From contig OY992538.1 of assembly GCA_963921195.1 (NCBI GenBank), positions 59,386,852 through 59,450,851 on the forward strand: a stretch of DNA of 64,000 bases. Direction: 5' to 3'. The stretch is from Pegoplata infirma. Its lineage: Eukaryota; Arthropoda; Insecta; Diptera; Anthomyiidae. Below, piece by piece: positions 34,149-45,239 of the stretch (within the stretch, counting starts at the first letter, position 1; each line of letters opens with the position of its first letter). The position numbers and the translations under genes were made by a program. A model generated the notes under the pieces. The model was not told the origin of the DNA. It saw only the letters and a list, made by a program, of their open reading frames with translations, and did not search any database.

Positions 34149-35699
34149 ATGAAAGATCTGTCTAAATGGGCAAGAGACTGTGGTCTAGGAGTTAATCCAA
34201 GTAAAACAGAGCTTGTTTTGTTTACAAGGAAAAATAAGATTCCTGCTTTTGATCCTATGTCTCTGGACGGCACTGAAATCACCTTCTCAGATGGAGCCAA
34301 GTATCTTGGAGTATTTCTAGGTAGGAAGTTGAATTTCAGGCGTAATATTGAGGAACGGGTGAGAAAAGCAACGATTGCTTTGTATTCCTGTAAAAGGGTC
34401 ATTGGAAAACGATGGGGTTTTAGCCCTCAAGTCGTTCATTGGATCTATACAGCAGTGGTGCGTCCAATTTTGCTGTATGGAATCATTGTCTGGTGGCCTG
34501 CTTTAGAAACAGAAGCGAACTGTGTCTTTATCACGAAGGTACAGAGAATAGCGTCGATGTGCATCACTGGTGCTCTTCGTACAACACATACGGCAGCATT
34601 AGAAATCCTCCTTCACCTGATACCATTGGACATATTGGGCAGGCAGTATGCGGCTGCGTCGGCAATTCGACTTAATAGCACGCTGCAATGGAGGAGCAGC
34701 GATTGTGGCCATAGCGCGATCTTGAAGAAGATAACAATACCACAAAATGTGGACTGTGCTCCCTCTTTGAGCCTCTTTGAACGCCACTTTACCACTATGA
34801 TACCATCCAGGGAGTCTTGGATGGGGGACATTCCGGGAAGTGGAGCCACCATAAATTTTTACACAGATGGATCGAGGCTGCACGAACAAGTGGGCTTTGG
34901 AATCTATTCGGAAGAGCTTGGATTGAGCCTGGCTCGAAGATTGCCAGATCATTGCAGTGTTTACCAGGCAGAGATGCTGGCAATAAAGGAAGTGGCTGAC
35001 TGGTTGAGCTGCAATGTCTTGTCTACAACCGCAGTCAACATCTATACTGACAGTCAGGCCGCGGTAAAGTCCCTGGATTCAATGTTTCTGAAAACAAGAT
35101 CTGTCCTTAACTGCCGCACGTCATTAAATGAGATGGCCAAGCAGTTTAACATACGACTCATATGGGTCCCAGGGCACAGAGACATTCCAGGGAATTGCAA
35201 AGCCGATGAGCTTGCAAGACTAGAAACTACCTTGCAGGTTCCAGAATTGGAATGTGTTGGTATGCCTCTAGAAACTTGCAAGCAAAACCTACGGCTTTGT
35301 TCTGCGACGGAGACTAATCAAAGATGGGCAAATGGATGGACGTGTGAGACAACACGACTGATTTGGCCTTCTCTTAATCAGGGGCTCACAAGTGAGCTGA
35401 TATCGCTTCCAAGAGGAGAGATTTCGACGGTGGTTTCTATAATTACCGGGCACTGTCTTATAGGGAAGCACGCAGAGCGGTTAAATGTGCCGTCGAATGA
35501 CTTTTGCCGAAGTTGCATGGATGAAGAGGAGTTGGAAACTATCGAACACTTTATTTGCCATTGCCCGGCACTTTCTGGTCAGAAACTTGCTTCACTGGGA
35601 TCTAGGAAGCAGTACGATCTTTCTGATTTGTCGGATGTCAAAATTCAAAATCTAAGGAGTTTCATAAAAAGCTCAAACTGGTTTAACGACAGGGACTAG
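34149..35699 (+). CDS. Partial LOA-type pol: RT C-terminus, RNase H, CCHC-like tail
   Basis: An open frame of 516 codons without interruption. Residues about 1-60 hold the end of reverse transcriptase (LGVNPSKTELVLF, then KYLGVFLGRKLNF). A connection domain follows with LLYGIIVWW near 115. Residues about 235-360 form an RNase H domain: FYTDGS with D240, the AEM glutamate E275, YTDSQAA with D301, and PGH H343 with D353, so the D-E-D-D set is complete. A CRSC...EHFICHC cluster (C453, C456, H467, C470/C472) is a C-terminal zinc-knuckle-like motif. The RT catalytic YADD box and the endonuclease are absent. RNase H after RT in an insect element points to LOA (Lian-Aa1/Bilbo) or the related I clade. 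An in-frame TAG precedes the first ATG and lies in the presumed target duplication, so this start is an artefact of truncation. Probably not expressed, but the intact frame suggests recent arrival. Confidence 0.9.
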   Translation: MKDLSKWARDCGLGVNPSKTELVLFTRKNKIPAFDPMSLDGTEITFSDGAKYLGVFLGRKLNFRRNIEERVRKATIALYSCKRVIGKRWGFSPQVVHWIYTAVVRPILLYGIIVWWPALETEANCVFITKVQRIASMCITGALRTTHTAALEILLHLIPLDILGRQYAAASAIRLNSTLQWRSSDCGHSAILKKITIPQNVDCAPSLSLFERHFTTMIPSRESWMGDIPGSGATINFYTDGSRLHEQVGFGIYSEELGLSLARRLPDHCSVYQAEMLAIKEVADWLSCNVLSTTAVNIYTDSQAAVKSLDSMFLKTRSVLNCRTSLNEMAKQFNIRLIWVPGHRDIPGNCKADELARLETTLQVPELECVGMPLETCKQNLRLCSATETNQRWANGWTCETTRLIWPSLNQGLTSELISLPRGEISTVVSIITGHCLIGKHAERLNVPSNDFCRSCMDEEELETIEHFICHCPALSGQKLASLGSRKQYDLSDLSDVKIQNLRSFIKSSNWFNDRD

Positions 35700-35797
35700 T
35701 AGGGAAACCTATTACGGTCCCGTGGTATCACAATGGACCTCAGAGTCTACGTGTGTTGACGTAAAACGTCAGCAGCCACTTACAACCTAACCTAACC
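34149..35797 (+). mobile_element. LOA-clade non-LTR retrotransposon, 5'-truncated
   Basis: The element covers the frame 34149-35699 plus a ~98-bp 3' UTR ending CCTAACCTAACC. The sequences TATGGAGAATAG (34137-34148) and TATGGTGAAAAG (35798-35809) match at 10 of 12 positions and look like a target-site duplication. This places the 5' truncation exactly at the first codon of the open frame. Truncation by incomplete reverse transcription is usual for this class. Codon and base composition are far more GC-rich than the surroundings. Confidence 0.85.
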
Positions 35798-35809
35798 TAT
35801 GGTGAAAAG

Positions 35810-35974
35810 CATATCAAGCACACTCATTAAAACCTGTCAAATTACTAGAAACAGTCTCGTTATCTCATTTTACCAACATTTGACAGTTTTCCTTGTTTTT
35901 TAACAAAAAATTTTGTGTTTTATTCCATCAAAATTTAAATTTTTTTAGTAATTTTAAATTTTTTTTCAGAATTT
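35810..35974. other. AT-rich spacer
   Basis: No gene or repeat boundary seen. Confidence 0.4.
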
Positions 35975-36390
35975 TTTAATAGTATTTCAGAACTTATTAA
36001 ATGTATTTCAGAAACTATCAATTGTATCTCACAAGTTATCAATTGTATTTCAGATATTATCAATGGTATTTCAGAATTTATCAATTGTATTTCAGAAACT
36101 TACCTTAATAAAACAATTGAAAATTTCTGAAATATAATTGATAATTTCTGAAATACAATTGATAAATTCTGAAAAATAATACATAATTTCTGAAATACAA
36201 TTGATAAATTCTGAAATACAATTGATAATTTCTGAAAAACAATTGATAATATCATAAACACAATGATAAATTCTAAAATACAATTGATTAATTCTGAAAT
36301 ACAACTAAAATTCAGTTGATAATTTCTGAAATACAATTGATAATTCTGAAATACAATTGATAGTTTCTGAAATACAGTTGATAATACCTA
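35975..36390. repeat. Palindromic ~22-bp minisatellite
   Basis: About six imperfect units of TATCAATTGTATTTCAGAA (35980-36098) are followed, after a short spacer near 36100-36118, by about a dozen units of the reverse complement TTCTGAAATACAATTGATA (to about 36385). The array therefore inverts in its middle and could form a long hairpin. The 70- and 78-codon minus frames are translations of this repeat. Confidence 0.85.
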
Positions 36391-37410
36391 AAATTTCCTA
36401 GTGGTTCACTTTCATTTCTCATTGAAGTCATTCCCGCTCTCTTTTCTTTTTGCACAGTGAAATAATAATAACAGGCTAATGTAAATCTCACTCTGTTTCA
36501 TTAACTTGGAATACCATCCCCGTTAATATTTAAGTTAAAAGGTGTAACATTATGTATGAAGCAGAGGAAAAAATACAGAATAATAGTATAAAATAGAGTA
36601 AAGGAAACAATAATAAAAAAAATAATAAGAATATGTTGAAATTTAGTATTTATGTAAGTAGGTTTAACAAGAGGGCTTTATGAGACCGACTATTATGGAG
36701 ACTGAGGAAAAAGAAAGCAAGTAGGAAAACTAGGCTGGCTTAAACCAGGGGAAATTTCGGAATCTATTTTGAAAGCGGAGTTCTCATAATCACTGGTATT
36801 TTTTCTAGAAAAATATTTTAGAGTTTAAAAGTTGTTCTGAAAAACTTTTAAAAAAAAATTTTTAAAAAATGTATAAGAGTCTCAAAATGTTTTTACCAAA
36901 AATTTTTGCCAAAATGGTACAGAATCGGATACAGTTTTTAGAAGACCATTTTTTCTGAATTTAACAATTTTTCAACAGAAAATTGTGAATTATATTGTTA
37001 TGAAATAATTTGAATAATCTGAAACGGTCGACCTTCAAAATTTACAGTTTTGCTTATACTACCTTTCCAACACTGAACCGATTTTATTGAAACTCAATAT
37101 AAAATAGAAGTCAAATAACCGGACAATGGAAAAAATAACTGGACACAAGCATGATTTATTGAATAACTTAAACAAAATCAACCGATTTTCATATGTGAGA
37201 TATTTTTATTTTGGACTACTTTTGGAATATATTATTTCTATTGGCCATGATAACATACCCTTGTTTAAGCGATTCCATTACTTTTTTGAGCATCTCAAAA
37301 TGTTAATGTTGAGCTCGTCAATGGTCCGAGGATTGTTGGCACAGTTTTTTCTTTTTAAATAACATCAGAAAAAGTAGTCCAGAGTAGGCAAATATGAAAA
37401 TCCAGGTGCC
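36391..37410. other. Spacer with one unassigned open frame
   Basis: A 78-codon plus frame at 37126-37362 lies just upstream of the transposase relic, but I see no transposase motif in it. Otherwise AT-rich and featureless. Confidence 0.35.
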
Positions 37411-37608
37411 CAGTTAAAATTCCCTGGAGGTGCGATGTCAAAAAGGGCGATAATAACTGGCTCTCATCTGCAGATTTGATACTCCGACTTAATTTTGTGG
37501 GGTTATTTAAAAAGCAAAATGAACTCCAAAAATTCTCAGATTATCGACGACCTCAAGAAAAACATTCGTGACGAAATCAACGCTAGATTGCCCGACATTT
37601 TGCCGTAG
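37411..37608 (+). pseudogene. Tc/mariner-like transposase C-terminal relic
   Basis: Joining three short pieces across two frameshifts gives the order FPGGAMSKR, GDNNWLSSADLIL, then DLILWGYLKSKMNSKNSQ and IIDDLKKNIRDEINARL, ending in a TAG at 37606-37608. This matches the usual end of IS630/Tc1/mariner-type transposases (FPGR.ISR.GD..WP.RS.DL.P.DFFLWGYLKSKVY). The third catalytic acidic residue would be the D of ADL or DL. Frameshifts and the lack of an upstream catalytic region make it a pseudogene fragment. Confidence 0.75.
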
Positions 37609-37650
37609 CCAAAATAGCTAGCTATTTATATTTTATTTAAAAAGTAGTCT

Positions 37651-38510
37651 AAACAAGTAGAAAAGTTAAATTCGACTTGGCCGAATCTATGAATACCCTC
37701 CACAATGCCCTTTTTAAGTGAGCGTAAATTTTCTAACGTGAAAAAATAAAATTTTTGGTTAGAAATATTTTATTTTGTGTAAAAAACTTTTTTTTATAAT
37801 TTTTGAAAAAAAAAAAAAAATTACTAATTTTTTTTGAGTGTAAAATTTTTGTTGAGTGTAAAATTTTTTTTTTGTGTAAAATTTTTTTCGAGTGTATTTT
37901 TTCTTTGTTTTAGTGTAAAAATATTTTTGTGTGACAAAAATACCTTGTAAAATATTTTTTTGACTTACAAATATTTTTAAAAATGTTTAACGGGTTTTCA
38001 ACACGTGAATTTAAGGTGATACTAATCTGAAATTTACTGTTTTGCTAATAACTTTTGAACCGCTGGACCGATTTGGCTGAAATTAAAACCGAACCGGACC
38101 AGAGGAACGACAATTATACATGCTACACTTCAGTACCCTCAGAATTGCCGTTCGAAAGTTACCGTGTGTTTTATCTCATAAATTCCAGAAAAACCCTTGC
38201 CGAAATTCACTCATTTGCTTATAACTTTTGAACCACTGGACCGATTTCGCTGGATTGCAATACCAACCTGACCAGGTAAATGCCCAACATATATGCCTAA
38301 CATATATGCCTCCGCAAAGCCTTTCAAAAGTTAGCGTGTTTTCAACAGACAGACAGATGGACGGACGGACGGACATAGCTAGATCGTCTTAAAATCGATC
38401 GAGGATCATGAATATATATACTTTATGGGGTCCTAGACCAATATTTCGAGGTGTTACAAACGGAATGACAAACTTATATATACCCTCTATCACTAGAGTG
38501 GAGGGTATAA
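37651..38510 (+). mobile_element. Complete-looking mini-me/INE-1-like element
   Basis: Starts AAACAAGTAGAAAAGTTAAA, with CGACTTGGCCGAATC and ATACCCTCCAC. It has two diverged internal repeats of TAACTTTTGAACCGCTGG and CACTGG, then (GGAC)n at 38348-38374, GATCGTCTTAAAATCGATC, a TA run and CCAATATTTCGAGGTGTTAC, and ends GTGGAGGGTATAAAA. ATACCCTCCAC near the 5' end and GTGGAGGGTAT at the 3' end are inverted. This copy serves as the uninterrupted reference for 735-2032. Confidence 0.82.
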
Positions 38511-38521
38511 AAAATTGTTAC

Positions 38522-39451
38522 ATATGAGGCATTCCACACCAAATGTCCAGCGAAAAAATACATGTGTACTGTAAACTTCTGAATAGGTTGTATGGATAGC
38601 CCTGTATGGAACTTAGAAAATTTCGATTTTGGTTTTTCAATTTTTCAAAAACTGGACTTAGGAGGCGTGGTCAAATATTGGAAAAATGGTCAAATTTGTG
38701 GCGAGTTGCCTTGATTAAATATTTATCACAGTAAAACAGTATGCACCACAATCTCAAAAATTTACATTCTTATATAGTTTTGTATGGGCTATCGATTAAA
38801 AAAATTTTTTTTTTGAAAATTTTCAGAACCCGTTCTGAAATTTTCCATTATTTAAAAAAGTCAATTTATCAAAAATCCGGCCCATTTTTTTTTTTTTTTA
38901 ATTTTTAGATGTTTGTCCATCCACACAAAGAAATTCAGAAACACGTTCTTCCTTTTTTTCGAGAAAATCACATTTGAATTGTAAATTTCATAACAATTTT
39001 GTAATTTGCTTGTATTTTCTTGTTTTAACGTTGCGAATGAGTAATATTCATGCAATTAAACTTAAAAAAAAAATTGAAAAAAAGTGGTCAGATTTTTAAT
39101 AAATTGACATTTTTAAAAATTAAAAATTTCAGGACGGGTTCTGAAAATTTTCCAAAAAAAAAAAAAAAAATTAATCGATAGCCCATACAAAACTATATAA
39201 GATTGTAAATTTTTGAGATTGTGGTGCATTCCGTTTTAATGTGATAAATATTTAATCAAGGCAACTCGCCACAAATTTGACAATTTTTCCTATATTTGAC
39301 CACGCCTCCTAAGCCCAGTTTTTGAAAAATTTAAAAACCAAAAATGCAATTTTCTAAGTTCTGTATAGGGCTAGTCAAACAACCTATTCATAAATTTACG
39401 GGACATATCTTTTTCTGTAGCTGGACATTTGGTGTGGAATGCCTCATATGT
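38522..39451. mobile_element. GAGGCATTCCAC foldback, 0.93 kb
   Basis: CATATGAGGCATTCCACACC at the left and its complement at the right begin arms that pair almost completely to a centre near 38980 (GGCGTGGTCAAAT with ATTTGACCACGCC; TCGATAGCCCATACAAAACT). A more diverged relative occupies 56850-57632. It starts 12 bp after the mini-me copy. No target duplication was identified. Confidence 0.8.
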
Positions 39452-39824
39452 TTAATAAAAACAGAGTAACCCAGCAAAAAAAAATCGAAGTGGTGCAAAA
39501 AGAATAAGTGATTCACTACATACATAGTAGCTATATGTGCCGATCTTCATATTCCATAAGAAGTACTTTTATAAGCACTTCCAAAACTGCTAAAAAAATG
39601 CCAATAATAACAACTTTCACCAGTTCTTTCCTCAATGATTTAGAAGTATCATTTTCATATGTGTTTACAAATGCAATTGAAAAGTACAAATTTGTGGCAC
39701 TTAAGTATTGGATTTGTTTTGTTGAATATTTTTTTTTATAATTTTCTCTGATTTAATAAAAAGCTAAATTTTATAAATGAATTAACTTGATATGCCGCAA
39801 AAGCGAATTTGTTATGTAAATAAT

Positions 39825-40318
39825 GTTATAAAAAATAACAGTTTCCAGATTTTTGTTAAAATTACAAAATGACTCAAGAAGTGCTAAAAAGATAACAAAA
39901 AAACTTTTAGCCCTTAAAAAAGACAAGGGTTAAATATAACCAAAAAAGAGCTAAGTTGGTATTGCCGTTTAAAGGTATAAAAACTCTTCTAAAAATATAC
40001 GATATCTGATTTAAAATGAGAGAATTACTTTTTTTTATCTCTTCATTTTATTTATTGAATGTTTTTTTTTAACTACATGTATAAAAACATTTTTTTTATA
40101 TAATTTTTGGAGTTGTTTTGTAAATTATGTACAAAAAAAAAACAATAAAAAGTTTCCAGATTATGGTAAAAATTATCAAATGACTTAAAAAGTGCTTAAA
40201 GGGCTAAAAAAGATAACCAAAAAAGGTGGTAGCCTTTAAAAAAAAAAGGGCTGAATATAGCCACAAAATGACTAAGTTGGTATCGCTGTTGAAAGGTATA
40301 AAAACTCTTCTAAACATT
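39825..40318. repeat. ~323-bp tandem duplication
   Basis: The blocks AGTTTCCAGAT...ATTA, AAAAGTGCT, GCTAAGTTGGTATTGCCG-like and AAGGTATAAAAACTCTTCTA occur twice (the last at 39974 and 40297). Units are diverged. No gene. Confidence 0.7.
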
Positions 40319-40322
40319 AGGG

Positions 40323-40456
40323 TATTCAATTAATCGAGGTTTTGGTTTAATCGGCTAATCGGGCAAATAATTAATCGGGGTTGAGATTTTATCGGTTAAT
40401 AATCGGATAAATTTGAATTATTCGGTTAACCGAATAATACAAATTTTAATTGAATA
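40323..40456. repeat. Short element with TAATCGG repeats
   Basis: TATTCAATTAA at the left and TTAATTGAATA at the right are inverted. The interior repeats TAATCGG/TTCGGTTAACCGAATA. Likely a small MITE; the target duplication is ambiguous. Confidence 0.5.
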
Positions 40457-41189
40457 TAAAACTAAGAACTCTATGTACTTTCAAGAATTTTATTAATTTT
40501 ATTTAAAATAAATCTTTATCCGATATGGCGAAGCTCTATAATGTTAGCCCAAATAAAGATTTTTTGTATGGCACCCTGAAAATTTACCCTAAAATTGATA
40601 CCCAAATTGATGCCGGGCTTAGATGCACCTCTAATAGAGTTTCGAATTCGGTACTATTATATATCAACAAGACAAATTGGTTGGTTTTCAAATTTGTTTT
40701 CTTTTATTTTTTAGGGCCGAAATTGCAATAATTTTATCGGTCGATATCTCCGTAATGAAAAAAGATATCTTAAGAATTGCAAAAGTAATTTGAAGAATAA
40801 GTGAAGTATTTTTAGATGTGCTGAACTAATTATACATCATAAAATAATTCTCGGTTTTATAAGGTCCCGAACATTGCGAATATCTGAGTTTATGCAGTAC
40901 TGTCAATCGAAAATCTAAATATCTCAAAATAAGATAAATCACTTCTAAGGCCAGATTCGGATTAAGCGCATGAAAAACTATTAGAAAAATATATACATCC
41001 ACATTTAATTAATAATTCCTATTAGCTAAACTAAATTATTAAAAACATCGATTTAATCTTAACAATTTCAAGCCTAAATATTACATAATAAATATTATAC
41101 ATTGTTAAAAATATCGTTTTGGTTTTAATTATTATTAGTGTAAATACTAAAAAAAAACTCTTAAAATCAATCCCAAAAAGTCATGAAAT

Positions 41190-41370
41190 ATGTACTTATC
41201 AAGAAGTGATGAAAAAATCACTTCTAAATCACCATATAAAAATTACATAATCACATCCAAAATGCCAAGAAATATATACTTCTAAAGAAGTGATGAAAAA
41301 AGCACTTCCAAAAGGTCAAGTTATATTAACATCCCGATCACTACTTCAGAAGTTGTGATAAAGATGTTAA
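41190..41370. repeat. GAAGTGATGAAAAAATCACTTC hairpin repeats
   Basis: Two perfect or near-perfect short hairpins (41199-41221 and 41286-41308) and related ACTTCAGAAGTTGTG sequence. They may belong to a larger CCCAG(C/T)AAAAAAA-ended element running from about 39471 to 41512, but the boundaries are weak. Confidence 0.45.
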
Positions 41371-41699
41371 TATATATGTACATACTAAACACTAGTGATA
41401 TTGTGTGTCACGCCCATATAAAATTCATCAGTGTTTCAGCCGAAGAAGAAGTACATCTGGTTCATAAGTTGTGGTGAATTTTGTAGTGAATGGTAAGCTC
41501 TTTTTTTACTGGGAATGGTTAAAATTAAAGAAATTTTTTTCTAACTGGACAAGTTATATTTTAAATAGAAACTAGACCAGACCAAAAAATCTGGACAATC
41601 CAGGCCGTCTGGAAAGCCTAATGTCTACACTGAGGGAAAAAAACGTACTCAAATCAAAAATTTTCGTACTCATTTTTAAAATTCTCAATTAAAAAAGCA

Positions 41700-42050
41700 A
41701 AAATAAAAAAAAAATAAAAAGATTTGATGAAAAAAAAAAATATGAAAAAAAATATTGGTTTAATCAAAAATATAATGAAAAACAAATTTTTGATAAAAAA
41801 AACTAAAATTTTATAGAAAAAATAATATGAAAAAAAGTTTTTGATGAAAACATAAATTTGACGAAAAACATTTTTTTAATGAAAAAAATGATAAAAAAAA
41901 AATTGGCTAAAAAAAATTGATAAAAAATATTGATGAAAAAAAAATTTTGATGAAAAAAAAAAATTTTTATGAAAAAAAAAAATTGATTAAAACAGAAAAA
42001 CCTTTGATGAAAAAAAAAATTTGTTGAAAAATAACTATGTTTCGTTTTAT
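41700..42050. repeat. Purine-rich GATGAAAA-type simple repeat
   Basis: Irregular TTTGATGAAAAAAAAAATT units, immediately followed by a CACCAGCAGGT module at 42075. Phenylalanine-rich minus frames here are repeat translations. Confidence 0.65.
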
Positions 42051-42343
42051 TTACCATCAGGTGGAAAACGCTTTTATTCACCAGCAGGTAAGTTATTATC
42101 CAACCTTTTTGGTTTTAAGAAAATGAAAACAGGAATTTTCTTTTTCGTAAACTAATCTCAAATCTCAAAATTTCCTACCGCACTTTTAAAAAAAATATTT
42201 AAAACATGTTGCTATTTTCACTTTAGTTTACTTGCTTTGCTTTCTTGCTGTTCTATTCGTTTTCATTGTAATACAGACGGTTTTAAAACTATATTCACAC
42301 ACAGGATATTAATGTTTGATTCTAAACAGGGTTAGGTTATACA

Positions 42344-42922
42344 AAAACAAGTAAAAAAGTTAAATTCGGCCTTACCGAATGTAGTGATACCCTCCACAAT
42401 TTCAAAAAGATTATTGCAAAAAACTTTATTTAAAAGGAAATTACTTAAAAAAAAAAAACATTTTTTTGGAAAAAAATTTCCGCGAAAAAAAAATTGGGAA
42501 AAAAAATCCGCGACTTTTTTCTTTTTTTGTCAAAAAATATGTTCGTATCTGTTTAAATACCATTTGGTGTTCAATTATGTTCACATATGTCAACCAGAAG
42601 CCGAATTAATGCATTTTGTATTTTTAGGTTATGTTGAATGTACTGAAATTTTTGAGGTGTGCTTACATTTTCGTTCATAACTTTTGAACCGCTTAACCAA
42701 TATCGCTCAAATGCAATACCAAACTTCTCGGGAGAACTTCCAATAAATATGTTAAGTTTCAGTCATCTCTGTGCAATATTTTGTCCGCGACAGCATTTTC
42801 CACAGACAGACAGACGGACATCGCTAGAATGTCTTAAAATCGATCAGGCATAATGAATTTCGATGAGTTACAAACGGAATGACAAACTTATATATACCCT
42901 CTATCACTAAGTGGAGGGTATA
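42344..42922 (+). mobile_element. Mini-me/INE-1-like element, near-complete
   Basis: 5' AAAACAAGTAAAAAAGTTAA, GGCCTTACCGAATG, ATACCCTCCAC; the middle has GTCAACCAGAAGCCG and TCAAATGCAATACCAAAC; then (CAGA)n, ATCGCTAGAATGTCTTAAAA and a GTGGAGGGTATAAAAA end. The ATATATA run between core and tail is deleted. Confidence 0.82.
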
Positions 42923-43401
42923 AAAAAGGGCTTTGTCATTTGATTTAATGTGCGTTGTTGCTATTGTTGCAAACACAACTTCGTTATCCCTTCTCTAGTG
43001 ACCTAGTTAAGTAAGGTGAAAAGAACAAAAAAAATTAAAATAAAATATCTGGAAACTTCACATTTGAAGAAAATATTAAATTAAAGTTGAAACAAAAAAA
43101 TCATAAAAATGTACAACCTCTTCTGCCATTGTTTCAAACAACTTGCAACAAGATTAAAATTCATTTGACTTTTTGAAGTAACTTTTTTTTCTCATTTAAG
43201 TTTTTCAAAAGTAGCCTTATATTCATGAACATAGCTATTTTTATTTTTTTGTTCTTTTGCACAATACAAAAAATAACATAACATTTATTTCACTTAACTT
43301 TCAACTGTGTAACATAACAATTAAGACAATTTTTTTTTTTTTTATTTGGAAAAGTTAGCAACGACTGATGGATGCCTGTTAGATTTAGATTTTTTTATAT
43401 A

Positions 43402-44075
43402 CCCGAGTAAAAATTTTTATTTGATGCAATATATAATGATATATGACACAATATATATTAATACGCAATTTGATCCGAATAATGGTGGATGTTTTTGCAT
43501 TAAAAAAGATCTACTTGTATAAAATATGATTTGATTTCATCCGAGTTTTGACCAGACATTGCCTTATATTGGTGGATCTAATTAGATCTAATTGCACAAA
43601 AACATATAAAATCCTGGTGTTTTTTGGTTTGGGTTGAGATACACCACAGGTCAACGATACATTCACCAAACATATAGTTTTCAAAAACAAAAAAAATGTT
43701 TGGGTACGCTTCGAACCAGATAGGTGATATACATAACCCTAACAAGAAATGTTTAAGAACATTTTAAAAAGTTTCTTATACTTTGACTAAAAAACTTAGA
43801 AAATTTTTGGTTAATTGTAAACATATATAGGTTTATATGGAACAGCATAAGCTATATATAATTTTAAGTTAAATTATACAGAAAAAGAAATTTTGTATTG
43901 ACCCTCATATAATTTTATATAATTATATCAACCGTACACCTTTTAATCCGAATCATGAATCACATATGACTGCATTAAAAAAATTTAGAAAATATCTCAG
44001 GGATGTATAATCATATATAATTTATTATGTTTGTATCAAGTTATATATTGTAATATATGTTTATTTTTACTCGGG
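43402..44075. mobile_element. TA-flanked element with CCCGAGTAAAAAT ends, 674 bp
   Basis: CCCGAGTAAAAAT and its complement ATTTTTACTCGGG are bounded by TA on both sides. The interior is rich in ATATATAAT/ATTATATAT palindromes. No transposase; a Tc1/mariner-type MITE is the likeliest class. Confidence 0.75.
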
Positions 44076-44114
44076 TAGAATTTTTTTTTAATTCTGATAA
44101 TAGAAAAATAATAG

Positions 44115-44230
44115 AACAACTTTCGGACTCTGAAACATTTTTCCGTATAGAAAAATTTTCAGATCCTGAAATATTTTTCCGTACAGAAAAAGTCTCAGAC
44201 TCTGATTTTAAAACCTTTTTTCATAGAGAA
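44115..44230. repeat. 36-bp minisatellite, about three units
   Basis: CTGAAAnATTTTTCCGTA followed by AGAAAAA and a CAGA start recurs at 44130, 44166 and 44202. The 67-codon plus frame here is a repeat translation. Confidence 0.65.
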
Positions 44231-44397
44231 AAGTTCCAAGACAAATTTCCAATTTTATAGCGTCAAAAAAATTGTTAATTTACAATTTTATTGGTAAAAA
44301 GCTTGTAAGATCACAAAATTATTAGTAAAATAACAAGGATTTCTTGTCAAAGCAAAACAAACAAAGTTACAAACTATTCTTGTCGTTTGACAAGTTT

Positions 44398-44605
44398 TTA
44401 TACCCTACAACCACAGTATGGGGGTATACTCCCTTTGTCATTCCCTTTGCAACGCATCGAAATATCGGTCGGGGACTCCATAAATTATATATATTATTGA
44501 TCCAAGGTCGATTCTAAGACATTCTTTGAATGTCCGTCCGTCCGTCTATCTGTAGATAACACAATACAGTCTAAAATAAAACAGCTAGACTTCTAAGCAC
44601 TGTAG
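44398..44605 (-). mobile_element. Mini-me-like element, 3' part, divergent subfamily
   Basis: ATACCCTACAACCACAGTAT, CATCGAAATATCGGTCGGGG, an ATATATTATTGATCC core and TGTCCGTCCGTCCGTC. The body beyond about 44605 is not recognised. Confidence 0.7.
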
Positions 44606-44609
44606 CCAA

Positions 44610-45230
44610 AACCACTGATCTAGCGGCGTTTTAGTCAAAATTAAAAAATTAAAACTGTATCGATTACCTATACTTTACAGAGAAAATTGACGCTTTCACT
44701 TTTGATTTGCTTTTAATTTTCGCACAGATGTAAGCTGTCAAATTTACATTTTCTGCAGCAAGTGTTGATTGAAATTCGATTTCAGTTCTTTCTATGGTAA
44801 TAGTAGTGCATTGTAGAAGTAGACATTTGTGATATAAACTATAGTTTCATGGAATGCAACTTTAGAAATTCGATCGGATTCGGTCCAATTCTTGTTTTGA
44901 TTATTAATTTTGGTTATTGTTGTTGTGATCTTCAAGTATCGCGTGCTACCTCTCGCAACATGTTCGGGTTTTTGGGTCCGTCCTTCTATCCATATAAACC
45001 GTTTAAACGCCATACAGATCGCAATTATCAATCGATTTGGCAAAAAATAAGAAATTTAAGTTTCTTTTTTCACAAAATCATTCCATGTTAAGTCATAGCC
45101 CCATGTAAATGTCCCCTTCAAGTTTAGCTTGAATACCCGTAACAATAGAATTCAAGATATCCTCTTGAAATTCGACTGATAAATGTTTATTTATATTCAT
45201 AAACAATTGTTCTTAACTTTAACGGAATCT
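44610..45230. other. Comparatively balanced-composition segment, no gene called
   Basis: Overlapping opposite frames of 83 and 80 codons (44792-45043 minus, 44849-45091 plus) lie here. Neither shows a domain or family motif I recognise. Confidence 0.35.
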
Positions 45231-45239
45231 GATTAAATT

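Noticed and set aside
34599..34983. Minus-strand frames of 62-117 codons opposite the LOA frame
   Set aside because: Antisense shadows of the RNase H coding region.
37126..37362. 78-codon frame upstream of the transposase relic as its N-terminal part
   Set aside because: No helix-turn-helix or catalytic motif can be seen, and the frame does not connect to the relic.
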